A stretch of DNA of 64,000 nt, taken from positions 45,047 to 109,046 of the forward strand of contig SVLX01000001.1 in assembly GCA_015067725.1 (NCBI GenBank), given 5' to 3'. Position 1 is the first letter of the stretch. Every line of letters starts with the position of its first letter. A program made the position numbers and the translations under genes. A model generated the notes under the pieces. The model searched no databases and was not told the DNA's origin. It worked only from the letters and a program-made list of their open reading frames with translations. Below are positions 43,039-51,695 of this stretch, one piece after another. This DNA comes from Oscillospiraceae bacterium (GTDB taxonomy: Bacteria > Bacillota > Clostridia > Oscillospirales > Oscillospiraceae).

Positions 43039-43114
43039 TGGAGCGGGTGACGAGGCTCGAACTCGCTACCTCCACCTTGGCAAGGTGGCGCTCTACCGGA
43101 TGAGCTACACCCGC
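43039..43114 (-). tRNA. tRNA-Gly (GCC)
   Basis: A 76-nt tRNA: acceptor GCGGGTG/CACCCGC, encoded CCA, D-arm with GTAGCTCATCCGGTAGAGC, anticodon arm with loop TTGCCAA (GCC) and T-loop GTTCGAGCC. A consensus promoter lies just upstream. Confidence 0.96.
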
Positions 43115-43127
43115 ATCGACCTTGCAC

Positions 43128-43155
43128 ATTATATCACATAATGGGGATTTGTCAA
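43128..43155 (-). promoter_or_regulatory. Promoter of the tRNA-Gly/tRNA-Leu unit
   Basis: On the minus strand TTGACA and TATAAT, both perfect consensus, 16 nt apart, 14 nt before tRNA-Gly. Confidence 0.9.
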
Positions 43156-43379
43156 GGGTTTTTTGAAAATTTTTTAAAAAATTTTGGGGAATTTTTGCGG
43201 AGATGGGGCAGGGCAGATTCTTATGGTTCGCGGGTGAGAATGGGGGAGATTGGCATCTAATTTATACCATGTCTTCCGAACATTTTTGGGCGTCAGGCGT
43301 ATTAGCGGAAACATCATGGCCGAATGGCTGCCAGAGAATCAGGGAACGGCGGAGACACCGCTCCCTGATGATTTGGAAT

Positions 43380-44162
43380 TTATAGAACCTTCTTCAAAAA
43401 ATCCTGCAATCTGGGATGCCTGGGATGGTCAAAAAATTCTGCGGGAGGTCCTTGCTCCAGGATATTGCCGTCAGCGATGAACAGTACCCGGTCGGAGACT
43501 TCCCGGGCGAATCCCATTTCGTGGGTAACAATGACGCAGGTCATACCGGATTTGGCCAGAGCCTTGATTACATCCAGAACCTCGCCCACCATTTCGGGGT
43601 CCAGAGCAGAGGTGGGCTCGTCAAAAAGCATAACTTCCGGCTCCACTGCCATGGCACGAACAATAGCCAGACGCTGCTTCTGCCCGCCGGAAAGGTTGCC
43701 GGGCATCTCGTGGTACTTATCCAGAAGACCTACACGGGCTAGTAAATCTCTGGCCAGAATTTGTGCATCGGCCTCAGACATACCCTTCAGCAGTTTGGGC
43801 GCAAGCATAATATTTTCGGCCACCGTCAGGTGGGGGAAGACGTTGAATTGCTGGAATACCATACCCATCTTCTGGCGGTGAAGGTCGATGTTGACTTTGG
43901 GGGGCTTAGGCATCTGCCGGTTGCGGATGGCCTGTTTCTCCTCTTTGGTCAGGTTGCCGGTAATCTCCCTGCCATTGAAGAAAATCTTGCCTTCTTCGGG
44001 TTGCTCCAGCAGATTCAGGCAACGGAGGAATGTGCTTTTACCACCGCCGGACGGGCCAATGATGGTCACGACCTCACCTTGATGAATGGTTTCGGTGACG
44101 CCCTTTAAAACCGTCAGATTGCCGAAACGTTTATGCAAATTCACCGTTTTAATCAGTTCCAT
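43380..44162 (-). CDS. Polar amino-acid ABC transporter ATP-binding protein
   Basis: A 260-residue GlnQ/HisP/ArtP-type ATPase with Walker [10 protein letters not shown], signature LSGGQKQR, Walker [15 protein letters not shown] and the switch in IVTHEMGFA. The [17 protein letters not shown] segment is typical of this amino-acid family. Its start overlaps the permease stop by 1 nt. It energises the importer encoded by the two genes upstream on the same strand. Confidence 0.93.
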   Translation of the reverse strand: MELIKTVNLHKRFGNLTVLKGVTETIHQGEVVTIIGPSGGGKSTFLRCLNLLEQPEEGKIFFNGREITGNLTKEEKQAIRNRQMPKPPKVNIDLHRQKMGMVFQQFNVFPHLTVAENIMLAPKLLKGMSEADAQILARDLLARVGLLDKYHEMPGNLSGGQKQRLAIVRAMAVEPEVMLFDEPTSALDPEMVGEVLDVIKALAKSGMTCVIVTHEMGFAREVSDRVLFIADGNILEQGPPAEFFDHPRHPRLQDFLKKVL

Positions 44163-44878
44163 CAGACCGCACCTCCCGTGCCGGCTTTCTTCGCCCCAGC
44201 TTTGCCGGACATTTTTCGTTCAAAAGACTCCACCAGCTTGCTCAGGGGGAAGGTGACGCACAGATAGATGCAGCCCACAATAATCAGGCACTCGAAGCCC
44301 AGATAAGTGGCGCCTTTAATCTCCAGATACTTGGTCATCAGGTCACCAACAAAGAAGGTGGATGCCAAAGATGTCTCTTTCAGAATCATGATAAACTCAT
44401 TGCCCAGTGCGGGCAGAATGTTTTTGATGGCCTGGGGCATGACAATCTTCCTCATGGTCTGACCGGCACTTAGTCCCAGACTCCGGGCGGCCTCGGTCTG
44501 GCCTTGATCAACGGCTTGAATTCCGGAGCGGATAACCTCAGAAACGTAAGCGGAGGAATTGATGCACAAAGCGACAGCTACCCACATGAAGGGACTCAGA
44601 CGCAAAAAGGGCAGCATTTGGGGAATCATAAAATAGAAGACATAAAGCTGCAACAAAATGGGTGTACCACGGATGACTTCAATGTACACGGATATGGGGA
44701 AACGGATAAACCAAAATCTGGACATCTTACACATTGCTACCAGTGACCCCAGAGCCACACCAAAAAATACGGCAATCAGAGTCAGCAGAAGGGTATGGCT
44801 CAGTCCGTCCAGCAGGAAGACCTTCCAGTATTGGGTCATCAGCTTAATAATATTATTGCCAATGTTAGAAAAATCCAT
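44162..44878 (-). CDS. Polar amino-acid ABC transporter permease
   Basis: A 238-residue HisM/GlnP-type permease. The motif [13 protein letters not shown] and the ATPase-docking loop [23 protein letters not shown] are typical of the polar amino-acid family. About four to five helices are seen, ending in a basic cytosolic tail. It probably works as a homodimer, since only one permease is present. It lies 75 nt after the binding-protein gene. Confidence 0.93.
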   Translation of the reverse strand: MDFSNIGNNIIKLMTQYWKVFLLDGLSHTLLLTLIAVFFGVALGSLVAMCKMSRFWFIRFPISVYIEVIRGTPILLQLYVFYFMIPQMLPFLRLSPFMWVAVALCINSSAYVSEVIRSGIQAVDQGQTEAARSLGLSAGQTMRKIVMPQAIKNILPALGNEFIMILKETSLASTFFVGDLMTKYLEIKGATYLGFECLIIVGCIYLCVTFPLSKLVESFERKMSGKAGAKKAGTGGAV

Positions 44879-44953
44879 GGGATCACCTTTCTTCCTGTGC
44901 CGCCCAGGGCCGGCAACCGGTTTGGCTGTCGGTCCTGGGGCGGGTATGTACCT

Positions 44954-45799
44954 TTAGGGCAGCGTCTCCACGGCATTGCCCTCCTCATCGTAAACCACCT
45001 GAATGCCGGCAGTTGACTTGGCCTGTGCGTACCAGATGTCATAGTAACCGGCAGCTTCGGCCTTGGCCAGCAGGGCGTTGACTGTGGCGGTGAGTTCATC
45101 CTCGCCCTTTGTCATGAGAATAACATTGCCAGTGTACTTGGGGTCAACCTCAAAGCAGAAACCGGTCTTAATGATGTCGCTGTTGTTGATCATCATGGCA
45201 TCGGCATAGCCACCTGCCACAGCCAGAACATCGAAGTCCCCGTTTCTGAGCTGCATCAGTGCGGTGGTCAGGTCGGTTACCACCACAATTTCGGAATCCG
45301 TCAGTTGCTCCTGACACAGCGACTGCTGCAGGGAGGCAATCTGCGCGCCCACCTTCACACCGGAAAGTTTCTCGAGGGAATCGTATTTACCTTCGTTCCC
45401 GGCCAGGGTAATGAGAATTTGCTCATCTTCGTTGTCGCCGGCCCAGTAGTAATCGGAGAGGTTGTAGTTTTCGGCGCGGTCTTCCTTCCAGGAGAAGCCG
45501 GAGATGGCCATATCCACAGCGCCCAGGCTAACGGCGGTCTGGCAGGCATCGAAACTCATGGGCTTGATTTCCAGTTCCATGCCCATCTCGTCGGCAAGAT
45601 ACTGGGCCAGCAGCATATCGAAGCCCACATATTTGTCATTACCGGTGGCGTTCTCGTCTGCGGAAACGAAGGCCATGGGTGCGAAATCTGGGGAGGTGGC
45701 AACGGTCAGGACTTTGTTTCCCGCCTGACCACCGGAGCAACCGGACAGGGCGGACAGAACAAACAACAGGGACAATATGACGGCGATCATCTTTTTCAT
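44954..45799 (-). CDS. Amino-acid ABC transporter substrate-binding lipoprotein
   Basis: The start is ATG at 45799 after GGAGAAATG; the longer frame would begin in the promoter region. It has 281 residues with a lipobox (LSALSGC, acyl-Cys at about 21) and a family-3 solute-binding fold (LTVATSPDFAPMAF, YVGFDMLLAQYLADEMG, MAISGFSWKEDRAE). The DxxS/W pattern fits polar or charged amino-acid binders; exact specificity is unknown. It is the first gene of the operon. Confidence 0.92.
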   Translation of the reverse strand: MKKMIAVILSLLFVLSALSGCSGGQAGNKVLTVATSPDFAPMAFVSADENATGNDKYVGFDMLLAQYLADEMGMELEIKPMSFDACQTAVSLGAVDMAISGFSWKEDRAENYNLSDYYWAGDNEDEQILITLAGNEGKYDSLEKLSGVKVGAQIASLQQSLCQEQLTDSEIVVVTDLTTALMQLRNGDFDVLAVAGGYADAMMINNSDIIKTGFCFEVDPKYTGNVILMTKGEDELTATVNALLAKAEAAGYYDIWYAQAKSTAGIQVVYDEEGNAVETLP

Positions 45800-45848
45800 T
45801 TTACATTTCTCCTTTTCTTTCCTCTCAGCGGGGGAATTGAATGAGTGA

Positions 45849-45877
45849 ATTATACAACGAATATTATACAACGTCAA
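45849..45877 (-). promoter_or_regulatory. Promoter of the amino-acid transporter operon
   Basis: On the minus strand TTGACG and TATAAT 17 nt apart, 50 nt before the binding-protein start. Confidence 0.82.
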
Positions 45878-46039
45878 CTGTGAGAGAATACAATTTAATC
45901 AATAAAAATACAGAAAAACCTAGTTATAATGTATAAATATGGGAAAAAATAAATGAATAATCGGATATTTCGCCGAATGAGCGGAGATTGGTCTGTGAAG
46001 AAGATGAATATTAAGTGGAAAATATACAGTAAGATATAC

Positions 46040-46070
46040 AAAAAATCTGCCCGGGAATAATCCTGGGCAG
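46040..46070 (-). terminator. Second (back-up) terminator after pnp
   Basis: CTGCCCGGGA pairs with TCCTGGGCAG around an ATAA loop, with ATTTTTT after it on the minus strand. Confidence 0.75.
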
Positions 46071-46082
46071 GTGCTGATATTC

Positions 46083-46118
46083 AAAAAACTCCCCGGCAGC
46101 TTTAACACTGCCGGGGAG
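46083..46118 (-). terminator. Terminator of pnp
   Basis: CTCCCCGGCAG pairs perfectly with CTGCCGGGGAG, followed on the minus strand by TTTTTTGA. It starts 8 nt past the pnp stop. Confidence 0.9.
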
Positions 46119-46126
46119 GGAAATGC

Positions 46127-48247
46127 TTACTGGTTGGCCAGTTCCTTCAGCGCATCCTTGCGGCTGAAGTTGGCGCGACCCTTCTCGTCGAAGCCCATGA
46201 ACTTCACCCAGGTCATATCGCCCAACTGCAGGACGTCTTCTACCTTCTCGACCCGGCGGCTTTCCAGCTTGGAGATATGCACCATGCCGTCATGGCCGGG
46301 AGCGATTTCCACAAAAGCGCCAATGGGCAGAATGCGGACGACCTTGCCGTAGTACAGCTTACCCACTTCGGGAACAAAGCAGATGTCGTCAATCATCTTC
46401 TTGGCGGCATAAGCGGCCTCAGCATCCACAGCGGAGATGAAGACGGAGCCGTCATCGTCAATATCCACCTTTGCGCCGGTATCGGCACAAATCTTCTGGA
46501 TGGTCTTGCCACCGGAGCCAATGACCTCGCGAATCTTCTCCACAGGAATCTTCAGAGAGAGCATCTTGGGGGCAAACTCAGAGACCTCAGGACGGGGCTC
46601 AGCGATGCAGGGCAGCATAATCTCGTTGAGAATCTCCATGCGGGCCACACGGCAACGCTCCAGAGCATCGGCAATGATTTCCATGGTCAGGCCCTTGTTC
46701 TTCAGATCCATCTGGATGGCGGTAATGCCTTCGGAAGTACCGGCAACCTTGAAGTCCATCTCGCCGTGGAAGTCCTCAACACCCTGAATGTCGGTGAAGG
46801 TTCTCCACTCGCCGGTCTCCTGGTCGGAAATCAGACCGCAGGAAATGCCGGCAACGGGACGCTTAATGGGTACACCGGCATCCATCAGCGCCAGCGTAGA
46901 GCCGCAGATAGAACCCTGAGAAGTAGAGCCGTTGGAAGACAGCACCTCAGAGACCACACGGATGGCATAGGGGAATTCCTCAATGGAGGGAATCACGGGC
47001 AGCAGAGCCTTCTCTGCCAGAGCGCCGTGACCAATCTCACGACGGGAGGTGGAGCGGGCGGCTCTGGCCTCGCCGGTGGAGAAAGAGGGGAAATTATAGT
47101 GGTGGATATACCGCTTGGACTCCTCGGGGTAGATGGTGTCCAGCTTCTGGGCGGCGGACAGGGTATTCAGGGTGCAGATGGACAGCACCTGGGTCTGACC
47201 ACGGGAGAACAGGCCGGAGCCATGGACTCTGGGCAAAACACCGACCTCAGCATCCAGAGGACGGATATCGTCCATGCCACGGCCGTCAACACGCTTGCCG
47301 GCCAGCAGCCACTTCTTGACGACCTTCTTCTGCATCTTGTACAGGCAGACATCGATATGCACATCGAAGTCCTCGTACTTGTCCGCGAACTTGGCGGCAA
47401 AGTCTCTCCGGGCGGCGACCAGACGCTCTTCACGGATGTTCTTGTCGTCGGTGTCCAGTGCGTACTCAATCTGATCCATGCCGTAAGCCACCAGATCGTC
47501 CAGCAGGTCATGGTTGACGGCGGCCTTCTCAAAGGTGAACTTGGGCTTGCCGATCTCATTAACGATGCCGTTGATGAACTGGACGACTTCCATATTGGTC
47601 TCGTGGGCGATGCGGATGCACTCCAGGACCATGGCTTCGGGGGCTTCGTTGGCCTCGGTCTCAATCATGACGACCTTCTCAAAGGTGGAGGCGATGCAGA
47701 CGAAGCACTGGCAGGCGGCGCGCTCCTCGGCGGAGGGGTTGATGACATACTCACCGTTAACATAGGCCACATTGGTGGTGGCGACGGGGCCATTCCAGGG
47801 CACATCGGAAGAAGCGATGGCAATGGAGGCACCCAGGGAAGCCACGATCTCCACGGGGTTCTCGTGGTCGGTAGCCAGGACGGTGCAGGTGACCACCACG
47901 TCATTGCGCAGCTCTTCATCGAAGAGGGGGCGCATGGGGCGGTCGATGATGCGGGAGTTCAGAATACCCCGCTCGGAGGGCTTACCCTCGCGGCGGTTGA
48001 ACGAGCCGGGAATACGGCCCACGGAGTACATCCGCTCCTCAAATTCGATGGTCAGGGGGAAATAGTCGATGCCGGGCTTGGGGTCGGGGGAAGCGGTGCA
48101 GGTCACCAGGACCACGGTGTCGCCATAGCGGCAGATGCACTCGGCATTGGCCAGCTCAGCCACCTTACCGGTCTCGACGGTAAAGGTGCGGTTGCCGATC
48201 TGAGTTTCAAAAACTCTGTGATTGGGGTACTGTTTACGAGTAACCAT
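46127..48247 (-). CDS. pnp: Polyribonucleotide nucleotidyltransferase (PNPase)
   Basis: A 706-residue 3'-to-5' phosphorolytic exoribonuclease of the degradosome. It has two RNase PH domains (GIDYFPLTIEFEERMYSVGRIPGSF; EVLSSNGSTSQGSICGSTLALMDAG in the active one), the KH domain (VIGSGGKTIQKICADTGAKV, about 560-620) and a C-terminal S1 domain (GKVVRILPIGAFVEIAPGHDGMVHIS). It lies downstream of rpsO, the classical order. A strong leader hairpin precedes it, recalling the autoregulated E. coli pnp leader. AGGAGGTCAATACT precedes the ATG. Confidence 0.97.
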   Translation of the reverse strand: MVTRKQYPNHRVFETQIGNRTFTVETGKVAELANAECICRYGDTVVLVTCTASPDPKPGIDYFPLTIEFEERMYSVGRIPGSFNRREGKPSERGILNSRIIDRPMRPLFDEELRNDVVVTCTVLATDHENPVEIVASLGASIAIASSDVPWNGPVATTNVAYVNGEYVINPSAEERAACQCFVCIASTFEKVVMIETEANEAPEAMVLECIRIAHETNMEVVQFINGIVNEIGKPKFTFEKAAVNHDLLDDLVAYGMDQIEYALDTDDKNIREERLVAARRDFAAKFADKYEDFDVHIDVCLYKMQKKVVKKWLLAGKRVDGRGMDDIRPLDAEVGVLPRVHGSGLFSRGQTQVLSICTLNTLSAAQKLDTIYPEESKRYIHHYNFPSFSTGEARAARSTSRREIGHGALAEKALLPVIPSIEEFPYAIRVVSEVLSSNGSTSQGSICGSTLALMDAGVPIKRPVAGISCGLISDQETGEWRTFTDIQGVEDFHGEMDFKVAGTSEGITAIQMDLKNKGLTMEIIADALERCRVARMEILNEIMLPCIAEPRPEVSEFAPKMLSLKIPVEKIREVIGSGGKTIQKICADTGAKVDIDDDGSVFISAVDAEAAYAAKKMIDDICFVPEVGKLYYGKVVRILPIGAFVEIAPGHDGMVHISKLESRRVEKVEDVLQLGDMTWVKFMGFDEKGRANFSRKDALKELANQ

Positions 48248-48289
48248 AGTATTGACCTCCTAATGGATATGGTATGAGATATCGGGAGG

Positions 48290-48346
48290 TTTAGCACTTG
48301 AAACCAACGCCGAGAGGGATGGTCGGCGGCGCTTTCAACTGCTAAA
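48290..48346 (-). promoter_or_regulatory. Structured 5' leader of pnp
   Basis: TTTAGCAGTTGAAA on the minus strand pairs with TTTCAAGTGCTAAA (one mismatch), with an inner CGCCG/CGGCG stem. It lies between the rpsO terminator and the pnp ribosome site, where E. coli PNPase binds its own leader. Confidence 0.65.
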
Positions 48347-48407
48347 GAACTCCCGGGGGTAGGTTTTGCGATGCTTAAGATTCGGAGAATACTGAAGGAA
48401 GCAACTC

Positions 48408-48433
48408 AAAAAGGGGCGACTTCCGTCGCCCCC
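48408..48433 (-). terminator. Terminator of rpsO
   Basis: GGGGCGAC pairs with GTCGCCCC around a GGAA tetraloop, followed by TTTTT on the minus strand. Read-through could feed pnp. Confidence 0.88.
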
Positions 48434-48440
48434 TTCGATC

Positions 48441-48707
48441 TTACTTACGGATGCCCAGCTTGGCGATGATGGCACGATAGCGGTTGATGTCCTTCTTGGC
48501 CAGATAGTCCAGCAGGCTGCGGCGCTTACCGACCATCATGAGCAGACCACGGCGGGAGTGGTTGTCATGCTTGTGGATACGCAGATGCTCGGTCAGCTCG
48601 TTGATGCGAGCGGTCAGGATAGCGATCTGAACCTCGGGGGAACCGGTGTCGCCTTCGTGGGTAGCGTACTGAGCGATAACCTCAGTCTTCTTTGCTTTCT
48701 GAATCAT
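48441..48707 (-). CDS. rpsO: 30S ribosomal protein S15
   Basis: 88 residues, the standard length, with the rRNA-binding signature [35 protein letters not shown] at 48707 follows AGGTGG; GTG at 48719 in the same frame overlaps that ribosome site and is rejected. It binds 16S rRNA in the central domain of the small subunit. Confidence 0.97.
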   Translation of the reverse strand: MIQKAKKTEVIAQYATHEGDTGSPEVQIAILTARINELTEHLRIHKHDNHSRRGLLMMVGKRRSLLDYLAKKDINRYRAIIAKLGIRK

Positions 48708-48830
48708 GGGAATTTCCACCTTTCATGTTGATTGCCCGGCGGCTAAGAATGGGCCAGTGGAGTGCCAATGGCGTTGTCCCTAAACTGAGCGGCGGGCGCA
48801 AAAATATGTCTGGCTATTGCCAGCCTTCCC

Positions 48831-48859
48831 ATTCTATCACGAAGTTATTCCGTTGTAAA
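48831..48859 (-). promoter_or_regulatory. Promoter of rpsO
   Basis: On the minus strand TTTACA and TAGAAT 17 nt apart. The roughly 115-nt leader contains a small GGCT/AGCC hairpin and GC-rich segments that could hold an S15-binding site, not proven. The rest of the 48708-49037 gap shows nothing else. Confidence 0.65.
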
Positions 48860-49037
48860 GGGGAATTTTTCAAAAAATACAGGTTTTTTCATTTTTCTTC
48901 CGGGATGAACATTAGCTGCGGATGCACCACCGGATTTAACTCACCCCAAAGATGCTTCATCCCAAATTTCCGCCGCCTCTGAAGGGTTCATCAAAGGCGG
49001 CGGGGGTATTGGGGATTATGGGTGGATGATTCGGGGA

Positions 49038-49241
49038 TTATCTGGGGTATTCCTGCTCATTCAGCGGCAGTGTACTGACCACCGGCTTGCCGTCTTTCCC
49101 CAGCAGAGGGGTCAGACCGCCGGAATAGCCCTCGCAGATATACAGGTAGTTGACGCCGGTGACGGTATCCACCCAGATTTCTGCATTAGCCGCCCAGCCG
49201 GACTGCTTATAGAGCCGGACAAAGCGCTTATCCTTGCCCAT
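49038..49241 (-). CDS. DUF6440-family small protein
   Basis: A 67-residue cytosolic protein starting MGKDKRFVRLYKQ, with EIWVDTVTGVNYLYICEGYSGGLTPLLGKDGKPVV, the conserved pattern of the DUF6440 family (VDxxTGVNYL...GGLTPLLxxDGKP). The start at 49241 is 1 nt after the SPFH gene stop, so it is translated with it; a longer frame overlaps that gene. The function is unknown. Confidence 0.8.
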   Translation of the reverse strand: MGKDKRFVRLYKQSGWAANAEIWVDTVTGVNYLYICEGYSGGLTPLLGKDGKPVVSTLPLNEQEYPR

Positions 49242-49242
49242 C

Positions 49243-50175
49243 TTACTTGCTCTTTTCGCCGGCGACACCCTCGACCAGACCGGTGGCCATGCCCACAAGA
49301 CCCTGCATCTCGCTGGGGATGATGATCTTGGTGGCCTTGCCGTCGCCCAGCTTCTCCATGGCCTGGATGGCCTTGAGCTTGACGACCTGATCGTTGGGGG
49401 CCTGGGAATTCAGCATGCCCAGAGAGTCGGCCATAGCCTGCTGGACCATGCGGATGGCCTGCGCTTCACCGTCAGCCCGGAGGATCGCGGCCTGCTTCTC
49501 GGCCTCAGCCTTCAAAATGGCGGCCTGCTTCTCAGCGTCGGCTCTCAGGATGGCGGATTCCCGCTCACCTTCGGCGATCAGGATGGCAGACTTCTTCTGG
49601 CCTTCGGCCTGCAGAATGGCCTGACGGCGGTCACGCTCGGCCTTCATCTGCTTCTCCATGGAAGACTGGATATCGGCGGGAGGCAGGATGTTCTTCAGCT
49701 CAACACGGTTGACCTTGATGCCCCAGGGGTCGGTGGCTTCGTCCAGAATGGAGCGCATCTTGGTGTTGATGACATCGCGGCTGGTCAGGGTCTGGTCCAG
49801 CTCCAGCTCACCGATGATGTTACGCAGTGTGGTGGCGGTCAGGGTCTCCATGGCCATCATGGGCATTTCCACGCCGTAGGCATAGAGTCTGGGGTCGGTA
49901 ATCTGGAAGTAGACAACGGTATCAATCTGCATGGTGACGTTGTCCTTGGTGATAACGGCCTGAGGGGGATAGTCCAGAACCTGCTCTTTCAGGCTGACCC
50001 GCTTGGCAACCTTGTCAATGAAGGGCACTTTCATGTGCATACCAACGCCCCATACCTCTTTGAACGCGCCCAGACGCTCAATGACAAAAGCCTGAGACTG
50101 CTGAACCACGCGGATATTCTTGGCAATGATGATGATGACCACCAGTACCAGCACAACAGGGATAATCCATTCCAT
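49243..50175 (-). CDS. SPFH/Band 7 (stomatin-like, QmcA/paraslipin) protein
   Basis: A 310-residue membrane scaffold. An N-terminal helix (1-20) is followed by the SPFH domain (VVQQSQAFVIERLGAFKEVWGVGMHMKVPF) and a long coiled coil of repeated AILxAEAEKQAAIL units (about 185-250). It ends in a hydrophobic GLVGMATGLVEG segment. The preceding gene is NfeD, the usual partner. Such proteins form membrane microdomain rings and modulate proteases. GGAGGTAAAACT precedes the ATG. Confidence 0.92.
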   Translation of the reverse strand: MEWIIPVVLVLVVIIIIAKNIRVVQQSQAFVIERLGAFKEVWGVGMHMKVPFIDKVAKRVSLKEQVLDYPPQAVITKDNVTMQIDTVVYFQITDPRLYAYGVEMPMMAMETLTATTLRNIIGELELDQTLTSRDVINTKMRSILDEATDPWGIKVNRVELKNILPPADIQSSMEKQMKAERDRRQAILQAEGQKKSAILIAEGERESAILRADAEKQAAILKAEAEKQAAILRADGEAQAIRMVQQAMADSLGMLNSQAPNDQVVKLKAIQAMEKLGDGKATKIIIPSEMQGLVGMATGLVEGVAGEKSK

Positions 50176-50209
50176 AGTTTTACCTCCTAAGATAATGTTT
50201 ACGGTTGAT

Positions 50210-50656
50210 TTACGCCTTGGAAACCGGTGTGTTTACCAAGGACACGAACAGTTTGACGCCATCCACCCGGTCAATCCGGACGGTTGCGCCTGCGGGGACG
50301 GTCACGTCTTCGGTGCTTCTGGCCGTCCAGACTACTGCCCCCAGCTTCACCGCGCCGGTGGCCTGAAGGTTGTTAATCTCCTCCGTGACTACGGCAAGGC
50401 TGCCGACGACGGCATCAACGTTGGTCTTTACCAGCTTTGGGTTCATGTACTTCCTGACCAGAGGACGAACAGCCGCCAGACACAGGGCAGACACCGCCAC
50501 AGCCAGAATAATCTGCACCACGACCCCGGCACCCAGAGCCGATGCAATCAGCGCCACCAGAGATCCTGCGGCAAACCAGACACTCACCAGACCCACCGTA
50601 CCGGTTTCCATCACCAGAAAGAGGATCATCAGACCAAACCAGATCAGCATTTCCAT
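50210..50656 (-). CDS. NfeD-family membrane protein
   Basis: 148 residues. Two to three helices at the N-terminus (ETGTVGLVSVWFAAGSLVAL, VVVQIILAVAVSALCLAA) precede a C-terminal OB-fold (GSLAVVTEEINNLQATGAVKLGAVVWTARS), the short NfeD layout. ATG at 50656 is set after GGAAAGGAGTGG. It forms a pair with the SPFH protein downstream and has its own promoter. Confidence 0.88.
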   Translation of the reverse strand: MEMLIWFGLMILFLVMETGTVGLVSVWFAAGSLVALIASALGAGVVVQIILAVAVSALCLAAVRPLVRKYMNPKLVKTNVDAVVGSLAVVTEEINNLQATGAVKLGAVVWTARSTEDVTVPAGATVRIDRVDGVKLFVSLVNTPVSKA

Positions 50657-50703
50657 TGTTTCCACTCCTTTCCATCAGTTTCGCCAGAATTTGTTCCGCA
50701 TCC

Positions 50704-50732
50704 AGTATAACAGATTTTTCGGCAATCCGCAA
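50704..50732 (-). promoter_or_regulatory. Promoter of nfeD-SPFH-DUF6440
   Basis: On the minus strand TTGCGG and TATACT 17 nt apart, 48 nt before the nfeD start. Confidence 0.65.
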
Positions 50733-50821
50733 CAGGGAAATTCGGGCAACCTGCAGATACTTTAGCGAAAATATCCCTGAATCCTTCCCCGGCTGATGGC
50801 CGGGGAGAGATTGTGGGTTTG

Positions 50822-51694
50822 TCAGGACTCCAGCAGGAGCTGAGCCAGGGGAGAATCCGCATCCAGGATCACGGTCTTCTCCGTGCCGTTGAGGGTCTTC
50901 TTCAGGGCATCCAGAGCCAGATGGAAGCGGTAGAATTCCTGCTTCTCCGGGCTGTTGTAGGCCTCAGCCAGCAGGCGCATATATTCCGCCTCGCCCTCTG
51001 CCTCCAACTGTGCCGCCTGAGCCTGGGCATTGGAGATGAGGATATTCACCTGCTTATCCACATCGTTGCGGATAATGGAGGCCTCGTAATTGCCGTCGGC
51101 GGTGTACTTCTCCGCAATCTGGTTGCGCTCGGAAATCATTCGGGTATAGACGGCGTTCTCGTTGGATTCCGGCAGGTCCAGCCGCTTGATTTTTACATCC
51201 ACGACTTTAATGCCGTAATTCTCCGCCAGTTCATCCACACTCTGGGCAATACCGTCATAGATGGTGTTCCGCTCGCCGCCGTCGTCCATATTGATGATGT
51301 CTTTCTGCGCCAGCGTACCCATAACAGTCTTCAGCTCGTTGTAGGTCAGGGCGTTGAGTCGCTCCTCAGCCACCACGGTGGAGCCCAGCGTCTGATAGAA
51401 CAGCTTGGGGTCGGAAATTTGCCAGAGGATATAATTGTCCACGGTCATGTTCTGCTTGTCGGAGGTCAGCACCTCAGAGGGGGGAATGTCATAGAGCATG
51501 ACCGCCTTGGGGAAGGTACGCACAGAATCCAGGAACGGCACCTTAAAGTGCAGACCCGCCTCACCGGTGGTGTCAATAATCTCCGAGAAGCGCACCACAC
51601 AGGCAAACTCATCTTCCTCAACAGTATACATGGAGGCGGCAATGCAAATGACCGCCAGAATCAGGACAATGCCAAGGATAATCTTTTTCTTCAT
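50822..51694 (-). CDS. hflC: HflC-like SPFH protease modulator
   Basis: 290 residues: one N-terminal helix, then an SPFH domain (VEEDEFACVVRFSEIIDTTGEAGLHFKVPFLDSV) and a helical region (RMISERNQIAEKYTADGNYEASIIRNDVDKQVNILIS) that is diagnostic for HflC. HflK-HflC cages surround FtsH and restrain its proteolysis in other bacteria. The gene begins 1 nt after hflK. Confidence 0.9.
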   Translation of the reverse strand: MKKKIILGIVLILAVICIAASMYTVEEDEFACVVRFSEIIDTTGEAGLHFKVPFLDSVRTFPKAVMLYDIPPSEVLTSDKQNMTVDNYILWQISDPKLFYQTLGSTVVAEERLNALTYNELKTVMGTLAQKDIINMDDGGERNTIYDGIAQSVDELAENYGIKVVDVKIKRLDLPESNENAVYTRMISERNQIAEKYTADGNYEASIIRNDVDKQVNILISNAQAQAAQLEAEGEAEYMRLLAEAYNSPEKQEFYRFHLALDALKKTLNGTEKTVILDADSPLAQLLLES

Positions 51695-51695
51695 C

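Noticed and set aside
42652..43127. Open frames such as GAGDRTRTGTPSLAVDFEST across 42.8-43.1 kb
   Set aside because: They are translations of tRNA-Leu and tRNA-Gly genes, a well-known source of false proteins.
43338..43369. Inverted repeat ATCAGGGA/TCCCTGAT after the amino-acid ATPase gene as terminator
   Set aside because: The stem is good but no T-tract follows on the minus strand, so it was not listed as a terminator.
45920..46108. A 62-codon minus-strand frame between pnp and the amino-acid transporter
   Set aside because: It runs through both pnp terminator hairpins and has no ribosome site.
46277..48277. A 666-codon plus-strand frame opposite pnp
   Set aside because: It is the shadow of pnp; Gly/His/Asp-rich translation with no ribosome site.
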